A DNA stretch of 64,000 bases from Chlorobiaceae bacterium (GTDB lineage Bacteria > Bacteroidota > Chlorobiia > Chlorobiales > Chlorobiaceae): assembly GCA_013335115.1 (NCBI GenBank), contig JAAXWQ010000008.1, positions 1 through 64,000 of the forward strand, read 5' to 3'. A program made the position numbers and the translations under genes. The number at the start of each line of letters is the position of its first letter. Positions within the stretch are counted from its first letter, which is position 1. A model generated the notes under the pieces. The model was given only the letters and a program-made list of their open reading frames with translations, did not search any database and had not been told where the DNA came from. This document shows, piece after piece, positions 60,873-64,000 of the stretch.

Positions 60873-61058
60873 ATGCTAAACAGTTTCTTCTCCATCAAAT
60901 CACAAAAAGGCGTCACCATGATCGAGTACGCCTTGATTGCTGCTTTGGTTGCTGTTGTTGTGATTGCAGCTCTTACTACTCTTGGAGGGAATTTGACCAC
61001 CATTTTTACCAGTATCTCAACTGCCCTGAGTGGTGCTGGCGGTTCGGCCACTCCGTAA
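60873..61058 (+). CDS. flp: Flp/Fap-type pilin subunit
   Basis: 61 residues from the ATG at 60873 with GGAGG 8 nt upstream. A short leader (KSQKG) precedes the mature start VTMIEYALIAALVAVVVIAA with the Glu-Tyr pair of Flp pilins, and a short Ser/Gly-rich tail follows. Processed by a dedicated prepilin peptidase (not in the window) and assembled into adhesive Flp pili. First gene of the tad operon. Confidence 0.93.
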   Translation: MLNSFFSIKSQKGVTMIEYALIAALVAVVVIAALTTLGGNLTTIFTSISTALSGAGGSATP

Positions 61059-61080
61059 AAACCATTTTACAGCCTAAGCA

Positions 61081-61881
61081 GTGAAACGATCAGTCTTCGT
61101 TGCCATCGCACTCACGCTGGGGGCGATGGCAGCTTTTATGGCTGCCCGCTGGATGAGCGTTGCCCAAACTGGAGCTCAAGCTTCAGGAGCGCAGGTCGTC
61201 ATCGTTGTGCAGCCCATTGAAGCTGGCAAAGCTATTACCGCTGATCAAATCAAGTGCATCGGTTGGCCAGGTTCGGCCGTTCCGCATGATGCATCCACTC
61301 GCATCACCGACGTTGTGGGTCGGATTGCCCGCGTGCCCATGATTCCGGGCGAGCCGGTCTTGCCTGGCAAATTGGCCCCCAAAACGGCGACTGGAGGTTT
61401 ATCGTCGATTATCCCGGAGGGCAAGCGTGCCATTACCGTTCGAGTGAACGAAGTGATTGCGGTGGCCGGATTTGCCCTGCCAGGTAGCTATGTGGATGTT
61501 TTAATGAGCGGCAAAGACGCCAATAACCAGCCTTTTTCGCGAACCGTGCTGTCGCGCATCAAAGTATTGGCCGTGGCACAGGAAACCACGGCAGACCCCG
61601 ATAAACCAAAAGTGGTCAATGCCGTAACCCTTGAGCTGACGCCGCACGAATCCGAAAAGCTCGACCTGGCACGCAACATCGGGGTGCTTTCCCTGGTCTT
61701 GCGTAACGAACTGGACACCAGCGAAATAAACTCCGCGGGTGTCCGCCTGCCCGATATTGTCTATCCACAGCCCACTCGTGCAACCATCTCTTTGCCGGCT
61801 TCGCACGCAGCTCCTTCGCGCCAAAGCCGTGGTCCCGAAGAAATCCGGGGTACCAGCCGCCAGCCTGTTGCCACACCCTAG
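61081..61881 (+). CDS. cpaB: Flp pilus assembly protein CpaB/RcpC
   Basis: 266 residues from a GTG 22 bp after the pilin gene. N-terminal membrane anchor (VFVAIALTLGAMAAFMAAR), then a SAF domain (about 38-105) with VVVQPIEAGKAITADQI and PGEPVLPGKLA, then the CpaB body (IPEGKRAITVRVNEVIAVAG and GSYVDVLMSG) and a Pro/Ser/Arg-rich tail. A periplasmic partner of the secretin, thought to bind peptidoglycan. Confidence 0.92.
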   Translation: MKRSVFVAIALTLGAMAAFMAARWMSVAQTGAQASGAQVVIVVQPIEAGKAITADQIKCIGWPGSAVPHDASTRITDVVGRIARVPMIPGEPVLPGKLAPKTATGGLSSIIPEGKRAITVRVNEVIAVAGFALPGSYVDVLMSGKDANNQPFSRTVLSRIKVLAVAQETTADPDKPKVVNAVTLELTPHESEKLDLARNIGVLSLVLRNELDTSEINSAGVRLPDIVYPQPTRATISLPASHAAPSRQSRGPEEIRGTSRQPVATP

Positions 61882-61886
61882 TCAAC

Positions 61887-63356
61887 ATGCTCATGAGTTT
61901 TACTTGCTTAAAGCGTTTGGCCTGCAGGATGGGTGTCCTTGTGGCACTTGCGTGCACTGTACCTGTGGCCGCACTGGCCTTTCCCTCGGCATACCTGGTG
62001 CCGGTGGGCGAATCCCGGGTCTATCGGCTCGAGCGCCCCGTTAAACGTGTTGCCGTGGGCAACCCCGAGGTGGCCGACTACCTTATGCTCAACTCTTCCG
62101 AGCTCTATCTGCTTGGCAAGAAACCAGGGGCGACCAATCTTGTCGTCTGGGACCGACAAGGAAACTTCACCTCCACGCCGTTGCAGGTCAGCCGCAACAT
62201 GAGTCCCATCAAGGCCTTGTTGAAAGTCGTCTTGCCGAAAGAGAACGATGTCCGGATCTATGCCCTGGGACCTGCGGTGGTACTGGAAGGCTCCGTGTCT
62301 GACGCCATGGCTGCCGAGACCGTCACCCGTCTGGTAAAAGCGTACCTGGGCGGTACGGTTCCGGGTGTCAACCCCGAATCCACCCTGGCCAACAGCGCTT
62401 CCGCCCCTGCCTATGCGACGCCAACCAGCTTGTCTGGCGGGAGCTCTGGCGGCTCTGGCTCTGCGTCATCCGCCAGCATGCATGGTGCAACAACCAGTAC
62501 CTCTTCGACATCTGCCGGCATACCCGGCCTGGTCAACCTCCTCAAGGTCCGCGATCCGCAGCAGGTCCGGCTCGAAGTCCGCATTGCCGAAGTTTCCAGG
62601 TCCTACATCGAAAGCTTGGGCCTCGGCTGGCAGCAAGGCTTGGGCACTACCCGGGGCAGCCTCATGACCGGTTTTGTCAGCAACGCAACGCTTGACCTCC
62701 TGCTGCAGGCTACGTACGACCCCATTACCAAGACCACTGTAGGCAACCGTCTCCAGGTGGAAGCCGAGCGTAAGACCAGTTTGTTTAAAATCCTGGCCGA
62801 ACCTACCATAGTCGCCATGAGTGGTCAGGAAGGGTACTTCCTGGTTGGCGGTAAGGTTTATACGCCCACCGTCAGCACCAATGGTGCCGTCGACTACGTC
62901 GAGCGTACCTATGGCGTGGGTTTGCGATTTACGCCCACCGTGCTGGACGCCGGCCGTATTTCGCTGAGGGTTGCCCCCGAGGTCTCCGAGCCCCTCAAGG
63001 ATGCCGTTTTTTCGGGAACGACCACCGGCACGTTGCTGCCCGCATTTAAAACCAGTTACGCCTCCACCACGGTCCAGATGAACGAGGGGGAGAACCTGGT
63101 GATTGGCGGCCTGTTGCGCGACAATCTCAACAACGTTATACGGGCGGTGCCTTTGCTGGGTGACATCCCCATCCTTGGCGCGCTGTTCCGGCGCACCGAG
63201 ATGAGTTCTGAAACTACCGAGCTCATGGTTATCATTCGCCCCGTCCTGGTCAAAGCCAGTGCCTCCGCACCGGAGCTTCCCACTGACCGGGTTGCCTCGC
63301 CTACACGCAAAGAGCTTTTCATTGACGGAAAGCTTCAGGGCTCACGGGTAAAATGA
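61887..63356 (+). CDS. cpaC: Flp pilus secretin CpaC/RcpA
   Basis: 489 residues. Signal peptide (about 1-31), pilus-secretin N-domain (VGESRVYRLERPVKRVAVGN and LYLLGKKPGATNLVVWD), BON-like segment (about 105-160), a Ser/Gly/Thr-rich linker (about 175-215) and a C-terminal secretin barrel with VRLEVRIAEVSRSYIESLGL and PLLGDIPILGALFR. It multimerises into the outer-membrane gate for the pilus. Starts 6 bp after cpaB, and its stop overlaps the tadE start (ATGA). Confidence 0.94.
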   Translation: MLMSFTCLKRLACRMGVLVALACTVPVAALAFPSAYLVPVGESRVYRLERPVKRVAVGNPEVADYLMLNSSELYLLGKKPGATNLVVWDRQGNFTSTPLQVSRNMSPIKALLKVVLPKENDVRIYALGPAVVLEGSVSDAMAAETVTRLVKAYLGGTVPGVNPESTLANSASAPAYATPTSLSGGSSGGSGSASSASMHGATTSTSSTSAGIPGLVNLLKVRDPQQVRLEVRIAEVSRSYIESLGLGWQQGLGTTRGSLMTGFVSNATLDLLLQATYDPITKTTVGNRLQVEAERKTSLFKILAEPTIVAMSGQEGYFLVGGKVYTPTVSTNGAVDYVERTYGVGLRFTPTVLDAGRISLRVAPEVSEPLKDAVFSGTTTGTLLPAFKTSYASTTVQMNEGENLVIGGLLRDNLNNVIRAVPLLGDIPILGALFRRTEMSSETTELMVIIRPVLVKASASAPELPTDRVASPTRKELFIDGKLQGSRVK

Positions 63357-63787
63357 CACCCATGCGCACGAATACCGCCAGGCTTCAGGCCCCGGTAACG
63401 GAGCAAGTTCGCTTCCAAAAGGGGAGTGTGCTAGTCGAGTTTGCGCTTATCCTGCCCTTGTTCCTGCTTCTCCTCTTTGGGGTGGTCTCTTTTTCCATAG
63501 CCCTGTACGACAAAACCGTGCTTACCATGGCCACCAGGGAGGGCGCGCGTGCCGGAGCCAAGTTCGTTGCAAACCGGACCAGCGCCATCATGGTAAGCAA
63601 CGCTACCGCTGCCGCCCTGCAGGCCTGTCAAAACAACCTCATCTCGTTTGGGACGAACAACGCCCCTACGCTTACGTGCACCGTTCATGACAACATCCTT
63701 ACCGTTACGGCCAATCTCAATTACACCGGTGTCTTCATTGTTTCGGACTTTTTGATTTCGGCCCAATCCAGCATGAGGCTCGAATAA
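63353..63787 (+). CDS. tadE: TadE-family pseudopilin
   Basis: 144 residues. A leader (FQKG) is followed by SVLVEFALILPLFLLLLFGV, the TadE processing and membrane segment with the conserved Glu5-type residue, and a TadE-like body (TMATREGARAGAKF). Minor pilin-like protein needed for Flp pilus assembly. Translation is coupled to the secretin gene. Confidence 0.9.
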   Translation: MTPMRTNTARLQAPVTEQVRFQKGSVLVEFALILPLFLLLLFGVVSFSIALYDKTVLTMATREGARAGAKFVANRTSAIMVSNATAAALQACQNNLISFGTNNAPTLTCTVHDNILTVTANLNYTGVFIVSDFLISAQSSMRLE

Positions 63788-63789
63788 CC

Positions 63790-64000
63790 ATGGCACCCTC
63801 ATCCCACATCATCAAACGGTTGCATGGCCAGCATGGCAGTGCATCCATCTGGTTCGCCCTGTGCATGCCGGTGTTGCTGGGCTTTGCAGCTTTGGCGATT
63901 GACCTGGCCCGCATCAACCTGACCAGGGTCGAACTGCAAAATGCGGCCGATGCGGCTGCCCTTGCCGGCGCCCGTTCACTCAGCGACACCGGGGGCAACC
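63790..64000 (+). CDS. TadG-like pilus assembly protein, 5' part only
   Basis: The start lies 2 bp after the tadE stop and the frame is open to the end of the window (70 residues seen). It has a TadE/TadG-type N-terminus (QHGSASIWFALCMPVLLGFA) and the LARINLTRVELQNAADAAAL helix with the ADAAALAGAR signature of TadG. Probably a larger protein with a von Willebrand-type domain, truncated here by the window edge. Confidence 0.87.
   Translation, partial: MAPSSHIIKRLHGQHGSASIWFALCMPVLLGFAALAIDLARINLTRVELQNAADAAALAGARSLSDTGGN

Overview
The window looks like a chromosomal segment of a green sulfur bacterium (Chlorobiaceae, a Chlorobium or Chlorobaculum relative). The markers are lineage-specific. 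They include a CsmE/CsmA-type chlorosome envelope protein keeping the histidine that binds bacteriochlorophyll a in CsmA, and a CsmB/CsmF-like protein followed by a Gly/Val-rich partner. There is also a chlorophyll synthase of the ChlG/BchG family, two Chlorobium-type 2[4Fe-4S] ferredoxins, a B12-dependent radical SAM protein of the BchQ/BchR/HpnP kind, and a proton-pumping membrane pyrophosphatase. All identifications come from reading the sequence and from memory of families; no database was searched.

Layout. 0-12.4 kb: two soluble PAS-rich hybrid histidine kinases, a START-domain protein, the radical SAM protein and a cluster of small envelope or stress proteins. 12.4-19 kb: an Ogt DNA repair protein and a complete RND efflux operon. 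19-31 kb: a polysaccharide synthesis pair, an acetyl-CoA hydrolase/CoA-transferase, csmE, a flavin reductase, a sulfatase-family/methyltransferase pair, tRNA-Val(CAC) and a fused MsrB-MsrA lipoprotein. 31-49.4 kb: mainly housekeeping. A tightly coupled operon runs chlG, glycosyltransferase, LOG-family protein; another cluster runs hldD, phoH, ferredoxin, ferredoxin. Between and after them lie dacF-like, hisC, trmH-like, pth and hppA genes.

50.35-58.13 kb is a 7.8 kb integrated element bounded by a 13-bp direct repeat. It carries a tyrosine recombinase, an excisionase-like HTH protein, a TOPRIM/RepA-type primase-helicase, an AlpA-like regulator, several tiny overlapping ORFs, a duplicated Cys-rich protein, a coiled-coil protein and a Nu1-like small terminase. 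No capsid, tail or large-terminase gene is present. This is the layout of a phage satellite (PICI-like). It inserted into the 5' end of an endonuclease/exonuclease/phosphatase gene. The displaced start (ribosome site, signal peptide and the codons up to the crossover) is stranded beyond the right end, and the element provides a new in-frame N-terminus with its own signal-like segment.

From 58.2 kb the chromosome resumes with the chlorosome-type pair, an orphan XRE regulator, about 1 kb without a convincing gene, and the start of a tad/Flp pilus operon (flp, cpaB, cpaC, tadE, tadG) that runs off the end. The strongest leads are the satellite with its gene-repairing insertion, the chlorosome-type gene pair, and the chlorophyll synthase coupled to a glycosyltransferase and a LOG protein.
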